64,000 nucleotides of DNA from SLDF01 sp964537925 (GTDB lineage Bacteria > Bacteroidota > Bacteroidia > Chitinophagales > Saprospiraceae): NCBI GenBank assembly GCA_964537925.1, contig CAZICV010000003.1:248001-312000 (forward strand). The letters run 5' to 3'. The notes under the pieces are model-generated. The model had not been told where the DNA came from. It was given only the letters and a program-made list of their open reading frames with translations, and made no database searches. Shown here in pieces: positions 16,675-24,325 of the stretch; the first letter of the stretch is position 1; every line of letters starts with the position of its first letter. The position numbers and the translations under genes are program-made.

Positions 16675-17103
16675 ATGATGAAGCAACTGATCATCTTCTG
16701 CCTGGTCCTCTTTGTGGGTACAGGTCTGTACGCAACCGATGACCTTCTCCGGTATGACGCGCAAAAAGTGTCTTCTACGTTCTCCAAACTGGATCAGCTC
16801 GAGCAAATGCACTACGCTCAGCCCAACGCCAGCCTGGAAGATCTGAAGGCGCAGGGAAATTTCGACGGTATGGCCATCGAGTCCGGCAGTATGTCTCTGC
16901 TGGCTCCCGGTGACGGTCCGCCGCTGGTCCCGGCGTTCTGGTGGGGATGTATCCTCGGTGTAGTGGGTATACTGATCGTATACCTGACCACAGAGAGCAG
17001 GGATCAGACAGTGAAAGCAGTCTACGGATGTATCACATGGGTGGTCGTATGGGGGGTATTCTACGTCCTCGGCGTCTTTGCGTTTGGCTGGTGGGCCCGC
17101 TAA
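16675..17103 (+). CDS. hypothetical exported/membrane protein
   Basis: 142 residues. Signal peptide MMKQLIIFCLVLFVGTGLYA, a polar region at 20-85 and two C-terminal membrane helices (FWWGCILGVVGILIVYL and VYGCITWVVVWGVFYVLGVFAF). The hydrophilic part carries Gln/Asp-rich helices. Family not recognised. It follows the barrel gene by 20 bp and precedes the LolA-like gene by 16 bp, so it belongs to the same envelope cluster. Confidence 0.7.
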   Translation: MMKQLIIFCLVLFVGTGLYATDDLLRYDAQKVSSTFSKLDQLEQMHYAQPNASLEDLKAQGNFDGMAIESGSMSLLAPGDGPPLVPAFWWGCILGVVGILIVYLTTESRDQTVKAVYGCITWVVVWGVFYVLGVFAFGWWAR

Positions 17104-17119
17104 AAGATCATCCGTCTCT

Positions 17120-17821
17120 ATGTGGAGATTTATCATTCCTTTGATATTGGTATTGCCTCAGGAGGTCCTGGGGCAATACTTTTTTAGGCTAAAGGCCGAC
17201 TTCACGGTGAAGGAGAAGAGCTATGACGATGTGTACCGGCTAGTCGTCGGCTCCGTATACTATGATCTCTATCACCGCAAGATCGTGTACGACGTACAGT
17301 TTCCGGAAAAGGAAGTATGGGTACTCAGCGATACGACCATCTACCTCTTCAAAGAGGGTGTGCTGAAAGAACGCAAGAAGGCACTGATGTACCCGGAGTT
17401 TTCGGTATTCCACCTGGCGCTGCAGGGTGGGCTGAGGGACTACGGCCTCAAAGACCACCCGGTGATCAAGGTCAAAGATATACGCAAGGAGGGCCGCAAT
17501 GTCATCCGCACCTGGAAACCTACCGCCGAACACCGGGATAATGTAGGAGATATCGTGATGTCGAGCAAGGATCACAGGCTGGAGGCCATCTTGTTCTACA
17601 ACCCGCAGCAACGACTGATGAGCCGCCAGTTTTTCAATGAATACGCCCTAGTGCGGGGTATAGAGTTCCCGATGGAGATCGTACAGTTTCTCTACGCCAA
17701 CCCGGAAACCAGGCCGCAGGATCCCGACGCCGAAATGCTGGTAAAGACTCAGTACCGAAACATTCAACTCAACAGATCGGATGAAGAATACATGTATAAT
17801 TATCCTGTGCCTGTTGATTGA
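17120..17821 (+). CDS. exported LolA-like hypothetical protein
   Basis: 233 residues from MWRFIIPLILVLPQEVLGQ, a signal peptide; the 14 codons upstream overlap the preceding gene and were dropped. The mature part consists of amphipathic strands (KIVYDVQFPEKEVWVLSDTT, YLFKEGVLKERKKAL, RLEAILFYNPQQRL) as in LolA/LolB-type half-barrels that shield lipids. Similarity is by pattern only. Its last 41 bases overlap the YidD-domain gene. Confidence 0.6.
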   Translation: MWRFIIPLILVLPQEVLGQYFFRLKADFTVKEKSYDDVYRLVVGSVYYDLYHRKIVYDVQFPEKEVWVLSDTTIYLFKEGVLKERKKALMYPEFSVFHLALQGGLRDYGLKDHPVIKVKDIRKEGRNVIRTWKPTAEHRDNVGDIVMSSKDHRLEAILFYNPQQRLMSRQFFNEYALVRGIEFPMEIVQFLYANPETRPQDPDAEMLVKTQYRNIQLNRSDEEYMYNYPVPVD

Positions 17822-18182
17822 TCTTGCCGTCCCCGGACAGCATACCTGCCTGGCCCAGCTACCGGCGATAGATAGCGGCAGGTTCGTCGCACCTCCCGCC
17901 AGGCAGGCGGATACGCGGCCCAGGCTCCGGCAAACAAATAACGAGGCGGATATGCTACTCTCGCTGCTCTTCAGCGCCTACAAGGGGTGGTTCTCGTCAC
18001 AGGATCTCAACTCATGCACCTTCCAGCCAAGCTGCAGCTCCTATAGCATGCAGGCGCTCCGTAAGCACGGCGTGGTCATGGGTATGCTGAAGACCATGGA
18101 CAGGCTGTCGCGCTGTCACGGACTCGCCAGGGAACTGTATGAAACAGATCGCAGATCCGGTCTCCAAATAGATCGCCCATGA
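17781..18182 (+). CDS. exported YidD-domain protein (membrane protein insertion efficiency factor family)
   Basis: 133 residues. Unlike ordinary YidD (about 70-90 residues, next to rnpA and yidC) it begins with a signal peptide (MKNTCIIILCLLIDLAVPGQ) and a 30-residue linker. The YidD core is at 62-115: SAYKGWFSS, then C79-T-F-Q-P-S-C85-SSYSMQALRKHG, ending SRCHG (C112). It overlaps the LolA-like gene by 41 bp and its TGA overlaps the next ATG (ATGA). A periplasmic or outer-membrane assembly function is inferred from the cluster. Confidence 0.8.
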   Translation: MKNTCIIILCLLIDLAVPGQHTCLAQLPAIDSGRFVAPPARQADTRPRLRQTNNEADMLLSLLFSAYKGWFSSQDLNSCTFQPSCSSYSMQALRKHGVVMGMLKTMDRLSRCHGLARELYETDRRSGLQIDRP

Positions 18183-19015
18183 TCCGGCGGATCACTATAC
18201 TGATCGCCTGCGCCTGCCTGGGAGCCTGGACGCTGCAATCCGCATCTGCCCAGAATCTCTATGATGCCCGGCATACCGCCGAATTTGCAGGATTTCTATA
18301 CCAGAACCAGCAGTACGAACCGGCAGCACGCGAATACGAACGACTGCTCCTGCTGGACCGTGATATGGTCCCTATGGAAAAACTCCTGGGCGCCTACCGC
18401 CTGGCCGGACTGACAAAGGCCGGACTGAGGCGCGGGTATGCGGTACTCCCTCCCTGTGACCAACTCAGCCGACCTGTCATAATGGAATGGCTGAAACTGC
18501 TGATGCATGATCCGTCGCCAGATGCCTATGAGCAATGTCTCGACGCCTCGTCGCACTTCCTGCCCGGGGAAAAGCTCCTGCTGAAGGATGTACGCCTGTT
18601 CCTGCTCAACAAATCTCCCGGCCGATACCGAGGTCTCCCAGGCGATCATGACCAGGACGGAATACAGGCCAGGCTACTACAGGAAAAACTGAACAGCTAC
18701 AGTAGCGAATCCTGGAAAAGCCCCCTGCTGGCCGGGTCGATGTCGGCAGTGCTGCCCGGCTCAGGCCGGATCTATACAGGCGACTGGAAAAACGGGCTGG
18801 TCTCCCTCCTGTTCGTGGGATTCAATGCGTACCAATCGTACCGGGGATTCAGCCGAAACGGGATAGAAAGCCCCGGAGGCTGGATATTCGGAACGCTGGC
18901 CGTAGGCTTCTATGCGGGCAATATATACGGCAGCGTCTGGAGCGCCCGCAGGTACAACCAGGCTAAACACCAAAAGTATACACGTGAGGTGGAGCATCTT
19001 TTCAGCCGCTATTAG
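18179..19015 (+). CDS. exported TPR-like protein with C-terminal membrane segments (DUF5683-like)
   Basis: 278 residues with signal peptide ITILIACACLGAWTLQSASAQ. Residues 30-150 look like helical TPR repeats (AEFAGFLYQNQQYEPAAREYERLLLL). The end holds LPGSGRIYTGDWKNG followed by two hydrophobic helices, a pattern known from DUF5683-type envelope proteins. Paralogue of the next gene (same order of TPR region, PG-x-G motif and two helices). Starts within the ATGA overlap with the YidD gene. Confidence 0.7.
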   Translation: MIRRITILIACACLGAWTLQSASAQNLYDARHTAEFAGFLYQNQQYEPAAREYERLLLLDRDMVPMEKLLGAYRLAGLTKAGLRRGYAVLPPCDQLSRPVIMEWLKLLMHDPSPDAYEQCLDASSHFLPGEKLLLKDVRLFLLNKSPGRYRGLPGDHDQDGIQARLLQEKLNSYSSESWKSPLLAGSMSAVLPGSGRIYTGDWKNGLVSLLFVGFNAYQSYRGFSRNGIESPGGWIFGTLAVGFYAGNIYGSVWSARRYNQAKHQKYTREVEHLFSRY

Positions 19016-19844
19016 CATCGGGCTGCTCTGCAGCACCGGCCAGGCCGTACGTGCCCAAGACCTGCACGGTACGGTCGTACTGGCACGTACCCTGCAGGAG
19101 ACGGGTATGCATGAAGCCGCACTGGAAACTTATCTCCGCATCATCTTCTTCGACACAGAGGAACTATACACACAAGAGGCCCTGCTCCAGACCGCCAACC
19201 TATACACGGAGCAAGGTCGCTACGGCGACGCAGCCATATACTACGAGCGTGCCGCACGCTACCTCCCTACTGCCGATGCATATGATCTGTACCTGCAGCG
19301 GGTACGCTGCCTGCTGGCAGACCAACGCTATACGGACGCCTATGAAGAGCTCCTCTATCTGCAGGACCTGACCGAACCCGATACTGCCTCGGGCAGGGAA
19401 AGGGTATGGCTGGAAGCCACCGCGCTCTTTGGCCTGCAGGACTACGACGGGGCTTTCGGCATGTATGAAACACTGCTGAACGAAGGGCAAACCGATGAGA
19501 AAAAGAAACTGGGAGACGTGCGTCGTAAACTGACCAGGGCCAACAGGAAGAGCGAAACACTGGCATTCTACATGAGCACTATACTGCCCGGTACAGGTCA
19601 GCTCTATGCCCATGACTACCGGAACGCCATCAACTCGCTGCTGCTCAGCGGAGGATTCATGGCGCTGGGCATCCACAGCGGTATACAGTACGGCATCGTA
19701 AACAGCCTGCTGGTCGTGTTGCCCTGGTGGGGCAGGTATCATATAGGTGGTATGCAACGCGCCTCAGAGAGTGTGCGCGCCTATAAAGACAGGAGGAAAT
19801 ACGAAGCCTACCGGGAGATCAGGCGAATCACCAATCATGAATAA
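18984..19844 (+). CDS. second exported TPR/DUF5683-like paralogue
   Basis: 286 residues from GTG 18984 (VRWSIFSAAISIGLLCSTGQAVRAQ, signal peptide); an ATG at 18912 would lie deep inside the preceding gene. TPR helices at 30-200 (MHEAALETYLRIIFFD, GRYGDAAIYYERAARYLP, QDYDGAFGMYETLL). LPGTGQLYAHDYRNA at about 220 then two hydrophobic segments. Overlaps the preceding paralogue by 32 bp, suggesting a duplication kept in one translationally coupled unit. Confidence 0.7.
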   Translation: MRWSIFSAAISIGLLCSTGQAVRAQDLHGTVVLARTLQETGMHEAALETYLRIIFFDTEELYTQEALLQTANLYTEQGRYGDAAIYYERAARYLPTADAYDLYLQRVRCLLADQRYTDAYEELLYLQDLTEPDTASGRERVWLEATALFGLQDYDGAFGMYETLLNEGQTDEKKKLGDVRRKLTRANRKSETLAFYMSTILPGTGQLYAHDYRNAINSLLLSGGFMALGIHSGIQYGIVNSLLVVLPWWGRYHIGGMQRASESVRAYKDRRKYEAYREIRRITNHE

Positions 19845-19876
19845 ACTGCGGCTGTAAGAACGCCCGGAGCAAAAGA

Positions 19877-20137
19877 TCAAATCCCGGAACCGGAATCCGC
19901 TAGCTCACTCTCACGGCGACGATTGTTTTTCCACCAGAGATATCCCAGGCTGCCGATAATAATATACGGTGTAAAGAAGAGGTAGAGTATCCCTTTGTTG
20001 AGCCCCTTGCCGGCCGTACCGCCCGCTTTGAGATTGGACTCCGCACTGATCCTGCACATCGGGCACTGGGCCTGTACCGGGGATACGGCGCTCAGCAGAA
20101 AACCCAGCAGCAGAACGAAAAGTATCTTTTGTTTCAT
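19877..20137 (-). CDS. small CPMC-motif membrane protein, last gene of the respiratory operon
   Basis: 86 residues from MKQKILF. Signal peptide to AVSPVQAQ, then CPMC at the start of the mature part, and a membrane helix (ILYLFFTPYIIIGSLGYLWW) followed by a charged tail. The Cys pair could bind copper or heme, and its place after DUF420 and SCO-like genes hints at oxidase assembly, but this is inference. Convergent with the TPR gene, 32 bp apart. Confidence 0.7.
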   Translation of the reverse strand: MKQKILFVLLLGFLLSAVSPVQAQCPMCRISAESNLKAGGTAGKGLNKGILYLFFTPYIIIGSLGYLWWKNNRRRESELADSGSGI

Positions 20138-20224
20138 CGGCACGACTTAATCCCTTTACAATCTAAACAACCGGGTGTACATACTGGTTCCAATCCCCTG
20201 CCTGTCCCAAATCCGGCGACAGCA

Positions 20225-20758
20225 TCACCGGCCGTAACAAGGCGCCAGCATGAGATAACATATCGGTCCGGTCACCGCTACATAGAGCCAAATCGGAAAG
20301 ACCCACCTGGCCATCCTGCGGTGCAGCCCAAACTGACCTGTGACTGCGCGATTGAATGTAAACAGGATAAAGGGCAATATCACGGCCGCCAGTATGACAT
20401 GTGTGATCAGGAAAAAAAAGTAGATCCCGCGCATATCTCCGCAGTACGTAGTCACTTCTGTGGTAAAATGATAGACTACATAAGACAGGAGAAACAGTAG
20501 GGAGAGAAATATAGCCGCCATGATCGCCCGTCTATGACCTTCGACATGGCCCCTGCGGATGCGGACCAGGGCTACGACGAGCAAAACCGCCGTGGCTGTG
20601 TTGAGTATGGCGTGCAGGGGTGGCAGAAAATAAAAGTCGAAGCCGATATCCAGCTTAACCCTTCGCATCAGCACGACAAGCGCCAGGACCACCACCGAGA
20701 CCAGGATCGCGATCCTGTCCAGTGTCTTCATCGGTACGGAAGCTAGTGCTTTCATCAT
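20225..20758 (-). CDS. DUF420 family membrane protein (cytochrome oxidase operon)
   Basis: 177 residues, four or five membrane helices. Family blocks FYFLPPLHAILNTATAVLL, RIRRGHVEGHRRAI and LLSYVVYHF, with several conserved His that could hold heme or copper. DUF420 (YozB type) genes commonly sit with cytochrome c oxidase genes and are thought to help its assembly. Starts 13 bp after the SCO-like gene. Confidence 0.9.
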   Translation of the reverse strand: MMKALASVPMKTLDRIAILVSVVVLALVVLMRRVKLDIGFDFYFLPPLHAILNTATAVLLVVALVRIRRGHVEGHRRAIMAAIFLSLLFLLSYVVYHFTTEVTTYCGDMRGIYFFFLITHVILAAVILPFILFTFNRAVTGQFGLHRRMARWVFPIWLYVAVTGPICYLMLAPCYGR

Positions 20759-20770
20759 ATTGAGCGGGCT

Positions 20771-21370
20771 TTACATTTCTTTTTTTCGTTCGAAGATGAG
20801 CTCTTGCTCCTGCTTGACGGGAAGGAGCACCGCCGCCTGCTGTGCAAAAGCCTTCATCTGCGCTTCGTCCCTGAGCAGGTACGTATTGCGGACACGCTGC
20901 TCCCTGTCAACCAGGATAATCAGCGGCTCTGAACCGCCGCCCGCAGGATGGAACTCCCGGAGCGCGGCTGCCAGCGCCTGGTTTTCGCCAGGCTCGGCCG
21001 GAGCGAGTATCCAGCCCGGATAGCGGGCCGCCAGTTCGCTGCATTGGGTGCGTGTACAGAACACAAAAGCATAAGCCTTGTTGACCTCGGTAAACTGTAC
21101 CTGTACCTTGTCCAGCTCTGCCAACAACTCCGGCGTATACTCGTCCGCAAGGAAATAAATCCCGAAATAGAACTCCCGGAGCCTCGGCTGCAGGAGCGCA
21201 CCTGCAGTATCCCTGTATGCCAGGTCAGCCAGCACACCCTTCACCTCAAGCGCATCGAGCGCCTGCTTCCTGAATTCGATACCTCCCCTGAGGTACCACC
21301 AGGACAAAAAAGGGAACAGGCCCAGAAAGGCTGTGAGGAAAATGATCTGTATCCAGCGACGCAACTTCAT
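20771..21370 (-). CDS. degenerate SCO1/SenC-like thioredoxin-fold protein
   Basis: 199 residues with an N-terminal membrane anchor (WIQIIFLTAFLGLFPFLSWW). Position in the operon and the C-terminal pattern (LIILVDREQRVRNTYLLRDE, then Leu-rich tail) fit SCO1, the copper chaperone for the CuA site. The copper-binding CxxxC that should follow the first core strand is absent: IYFLADEYTPELLAEL occupies its place. Two other Cys (FVFCTRTQCSEL) are x-5 apart and lie later. It may act without copper, or use a different ligand set. Confidence 0.65.
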   Translation of the reverse strand: MKLRRWIQIIFLTAFLGLFPFLSWWYLRGGIEFRKQALDALEVKGVLADLAYRDTAGALLQPRLREFYFGIYFLADEYTPELLAELDKVQVQFTEVNKAYAFVFCTRTQCSELAARYPGWILAPAEPGENQALAAALREFHPAGGGSEPLIILVDREQRVRNTYLLRDEAQMKAFAQQAAVLLPVKQEQELIFERKKEM

Positions 21371-21467
21371 GAGCGGAACTCCTTGAAAGAAAAGATCCCG
21401 TGCGGAACGGACTCAAGGATCAAAAACCCTGCAGGTCCGCACAAAGTTGCCCGCGGAACAGCCTGTA

Positions 21468-21881
21468 TCACTCTTGTGACTCTTCTTTGACAGGAGGCTG
21501 TTCCTCCTGTACGGCGCCTACCGTATGAGACACTTCTATCGCATCTTTCTGCTTGATCAGCTCACGGCGTGCTCCCCATGATCCGCCTTCCTGGAAGAAG
21601 GCGATCACTCCCCATACCAGCAAAAGCGTAGGCAGGATCACGCTCATAGCCAGACCTCTGACTTCATAACGCATATGCATGAACTCGTATACGATAAAAT
21701 ATGCCTTGTACAAGGAAAGACCGATCATGACCGGATACATGACCCACTTAGGCAGATGGAAACCGGATATAACATGCCCGTTGCCCAGGAGTGCGATCAA
21801 GACCTCAACGACCGTGACCACAGCCAGGAGAATCATCCCTTTAAATACGACTTTCTTTCCTTCTTCGTAGCTCAGACCCAT
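21468..21881 (-). CDS. ctaF: cytochrome c oxidase subunit IV (CtaF type)
   Basis: 137 residues from MGLSYEEGKK; the frame continues to 21953 but those codons overlap the subunit III gene. Three membrane helices (MILLAVVTVVEVLIALLG, YPVMIGLSLYKAYFIVYEFMHMRYEV, SVILPTLLLVWGVIAFF) with the conserved YEFMHM segment of prokaryotic subunit IV. The C-terminal 30 residues are polar. Confidence 0.88.
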   Translation of the reverse strand: MGLSYEEGKKVVFKGMILLAVVTVVEVLIALLGNGHVISGFHLPKWVMYPVMIGLSLYKAYFIVYEFMHMRYEVRGLAMSVILPTLLLVWGVIAFFQEGGSWGARRELIKQKDAIEVSHTVGAVQEEQPPVKEESQE

Positions 21882-21916
21882 GATTGAGATATTTCTTGAT
21901 TTGTGGAATTTAGTAA

Positions 21917-22756
21917 TTACAGCAGGTAGAATACCAGGAACACGAATACCCATACAAGGTCTACGAAGTGCCAGTACAAACCTATCTTTTCGACCATTTC
22001 ATAGCCATTCTTGCGCTTGACATAAAGTCCGCTGGCTACATTGATCATGATGATCAGCAGGAACATCACACCGGAGAATACGTGAAATCCGTGGAACCCT
22101 GTGATAAAAAAGAAAAGCGCTCCAAATGCAACGGGCCCAAACTCCTGCTGCTTGACCTCACCGGACTCCGTCTTGTACTTGAGCCTGTGAAACTCGCCGT
22201 GGTGCTTGTGTATAAGGTAAGGGGTACCGACTGTGAAAGCATCGCCCTCTTTGATATCGTGGCCGTCCCCTTCGAGGTAGACCCCGCTCTCGATATGTGT
22301 ACCGAAGGGGTTGGTCAGTACAGTAGTGTGTTCTTTGGCGATCAGCGTGGTCCATTCCCAAGCCTGGCAGCCGAGGAAAGTAAGACCACCGAGGATCGTG
22401 AGAAACATCCAGAAGACTACGCCGCGCTTGTTCTCCCGGTGACCTTCCTGTACCGCACGCACCATGGTGACCGAGCTGAGGATGAGGACAAAGGTCATCA
22501 CCGTAACGAAGATCAGCGGCATATGGTGCAGTCCGCCCGGAAACGTAGAGAATACGAAATCCGGTACCGGCCATGTAGGCATGCTGAAACGCAGTGCACC
22601 GTATGCGATAAGAAAACCGGCAAATGTGAATGCATCCGACAGCAGGAAGTACCACATCATCAGCTTGCCATAGCTGGCCTTGAAGGGTTCCTTCGCGCCG
22701 GACCAGGCATCACCGCCCTGTACATCGTGTCCTACAACAGAAGTATCTGTAGCCAT
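21917..22756 (-). CDS. ctaE: cytochrome c oxidase subunit III
   Basis: 279 residues, seven helices. KLMMWYFLLSDAFTFAGFL, FLGCQAWEWTTLI, FFFITGFHGFHVFSGV and YWHFVDLVWVFVFLVFYLL are the family blocks. A hydrophilic insert of about 60 residues (130-190, with HKHHGEFHRL) separates the third and fourth helices. Stabilises the catalytic subunit and its proton uptake. It lies 11 bp after the second subunit III gene. Confidence 0.95.
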   Translation of the reverse strand: MATDTSVVGHDVQGGDAWSGAKEPFKASYGKLMMWYFLLSDAFTFAGFLIAYGALRFSMPTWPVPDFVFSTFPGGLHHMPLIFVTVMTFVLILSSVTMVRAVQEGHRENKRGVVFWMFLTILGGLTFLGCQAWEWTTLIAKEHTTVLTNPFGTHIESGVYLEGDGHDIKEGDAFTVGTPYLIHKHHGEFHRLKYKTESGEVKQQEFGPVAFGALFFFITGFHGFHVFSGVMFLLIIMINVASGLYVKRKNGYEMVEKIGLYWHFVDLVWVFVFLVFYLL

Positions 22757-22767
22757 TCTGAATCAAT

Positions 22768-23352
22768 TTATTTCTGAAGTATGAAAAAAACCAATAAATA
22801 TATCCACAGGGCATCTACAAAATGCCAGTAGTGTACAACGAGTTTGAATCGCAGCGCACGTGCAGGCGTAGGCTTGAAACTCAGCCCGAACGCGTGTACG
22901 ATCGCCACCAGCAGGGCCGCAATGCCTCCCAGGACGTGGGCGGCATGCAACCCGGAGATCGCATAAACAAATGACCCGGAAGGATTGCCCGTAAGGTATA
23001 CACCTATACTTTCCATCTCCATCCAACCGGAATACTGGGTCGCTACAAATCCGATCCCCAGGCAAAAACTGAGCAACAACAACCACTTGTAAGCTGCCTC
23101 CCTTCCCTTCAGGAAACTGCTGTAGCTGAGGTGCAGCGTGATACTGCTGAGCAGAATGATGCCGGTGCTCCAGAAAAACTGGTCCGGAAACCGGAATTCA
23201 AGCCAGTTGCCTGCAGCCTGCCGCACTATATAGGCGCTGGTCAAGGCAGCAAACATCATAAGTATGCCCGCGACCCCGATATAGAGTCCGAACAACTGTG
23301 GATGTATCCTGCTCTTTCTGCCGCTCATATGTCCTGCACTCAACACGCTCAT
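22768..23352 (-). CDS. cytochrome c oxidase subunit III family protein, second copy
   Basis: 194 residues, five helices: GVAGILMMFAALTSAYIVRQ, WSTGIILLSSITLHLSY, YAISGLHAAHVLGGIAALL and YWHFVDALWIYLLVFFILQ. Shorter than the neighbouring copy and without its hydrophilic insert. Paired subunit III genes of unequal length are a common feature of Bacteroidota aa3 operons. It starts 12 bp after ctaB. Confidence 0.92.
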   Translation of the reverse strand: MSVLSAGHMSGRKSRIHPQLFGLYIGVAGILMMFAALTSAYIVRQAAGNWLEFRFPDQFFWSTGIILLSSITLHLSYSSFLKGREAAYKWLLLLSFCLGIGFVATQYSGWMEMESIGVYLTGNPSGSFVYAISGLHAAHVLGGIAALLVAIVHAFGLSFKPTPARALRFKLVVHYWHFVDALWIYLLVFFILQK

Positions 23353-23364
23353 AGCCTCTCTTTC

Positions 23365-24264
23365 TTACAGGTTACAGATCAGGTAAGTAATAAGCGCCGT
23401 GGGCAAATAGAAAAACGATGCAAACATCAGCCGCCTGGCCGATGCACGGTCCCGCTCTATATGGAGCCGCCAGCTCATCCAGGCAAATGCCGCTGTAAAC
23501 AGCCCCAACGCTATAGCGCCGGGGAGGTGCAGCAGTCCGATGTTCCAGGAAAAAAAGACTACCGGGAACATGAAGAGCGTATACACCAGGGACTGCATAC
23601 CGATCCGGGGATCGGGGGCGCCGTCGCGCTCAGGTACAAGCTTATAGCCTGCTACTGCATAATCTTCATAAGATACCCATCCTATCGCCCAGAAATGCGG
23701 AAACTGCCAGAAAAACTGGATAGCAAACATCAACAGGGCCTCTGAAGTAAGTCCGCCGGAATAAGCCACCGCACCGATCAGCACGGGTAATGCGCCCGGC
23801 AATGCACCTACCGCGACGGCGATCTGGGAAAAACGCTTCAGCGGTGTGTAGATGAACGCATACAGTACAATGGCAAAAGAACCAAGCACTGCCGTGAGCG
23901 GGTTGAACAGCGCCAGCAGGAAAAGGCCGACCACAGCCATAAAGCCTGCCATCAGCACCGCCTCAGACGAACTCATCCGCCCGGCCGGCAACGGTCTGTC
24001 AGCCGTACGCTTCATCATACGGTCAAAGTCCTTCTCCAGCACTTCATTGAGCGCATTGGCGGAGCCGGTAACCAGGAAGCCTCCCAGCCCGAGCAATACC
24101 AGCGCCTCCCACCGGAATACTCCTCCGGAAGCAACGATGTACGCGGAGACAGCCGAAAAGACCACGAACAGGTTGAGGCGAAATTTCACCAACACCTTGT
24201 AATCCTCCAGCTTCTGCAGCAGTGGCGCCCAAATGGATTCGCTATGCACTCTGTTTTCCGACAC
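23365..24264 (-). CDS. ctaB: protoheme IX farnesyltransferase
   Basis: 299 residues, about nine helices. First Asp-rich motif N-A-L-N-E-V-L-E-K-D-F-D-R-M with MKRTADRPLPAGRMS, and a second loop near YKLVPERDGAPDPR. Converts heme B to heme O for the aa3 oxidase. Placed between ctaD and the subunit III genes in the respiratory operon. Confidence 0.96.
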   Translation of the reverse strand: MSENRVHSESIWAPLLQKLEDYKVLVKFRLNLFVVFSAVSAYIVASGGVFRWEALVLLGLGGFLVTGSANALNEVLEKDFDRMMKRTADRPLPAGRMSSSEAVLMAGFMAVVGLFLLALFNPLTAVLGSFAIVLYAFIYTPLKRFSQIAVAVGALPGALPVLIGAVAYSGGLTSEALLMFAIQFFWQFPHFWAIGWVSYEDYAVAGYKLVPERDGAPDPRIGMQSLVYTLFMFPVVFFSWNIGLLHLPGAIALGLFTAAFAWMSWRLHIERDRASARRLMFASFFYLPTALITYLICNL

Positions 24265-24325
24265 GCTGATCTTTTATTCTTTAATATAACTTCCAGTCAA
24301 GTTTCTCATCGGGTAAAGGAGCGGA

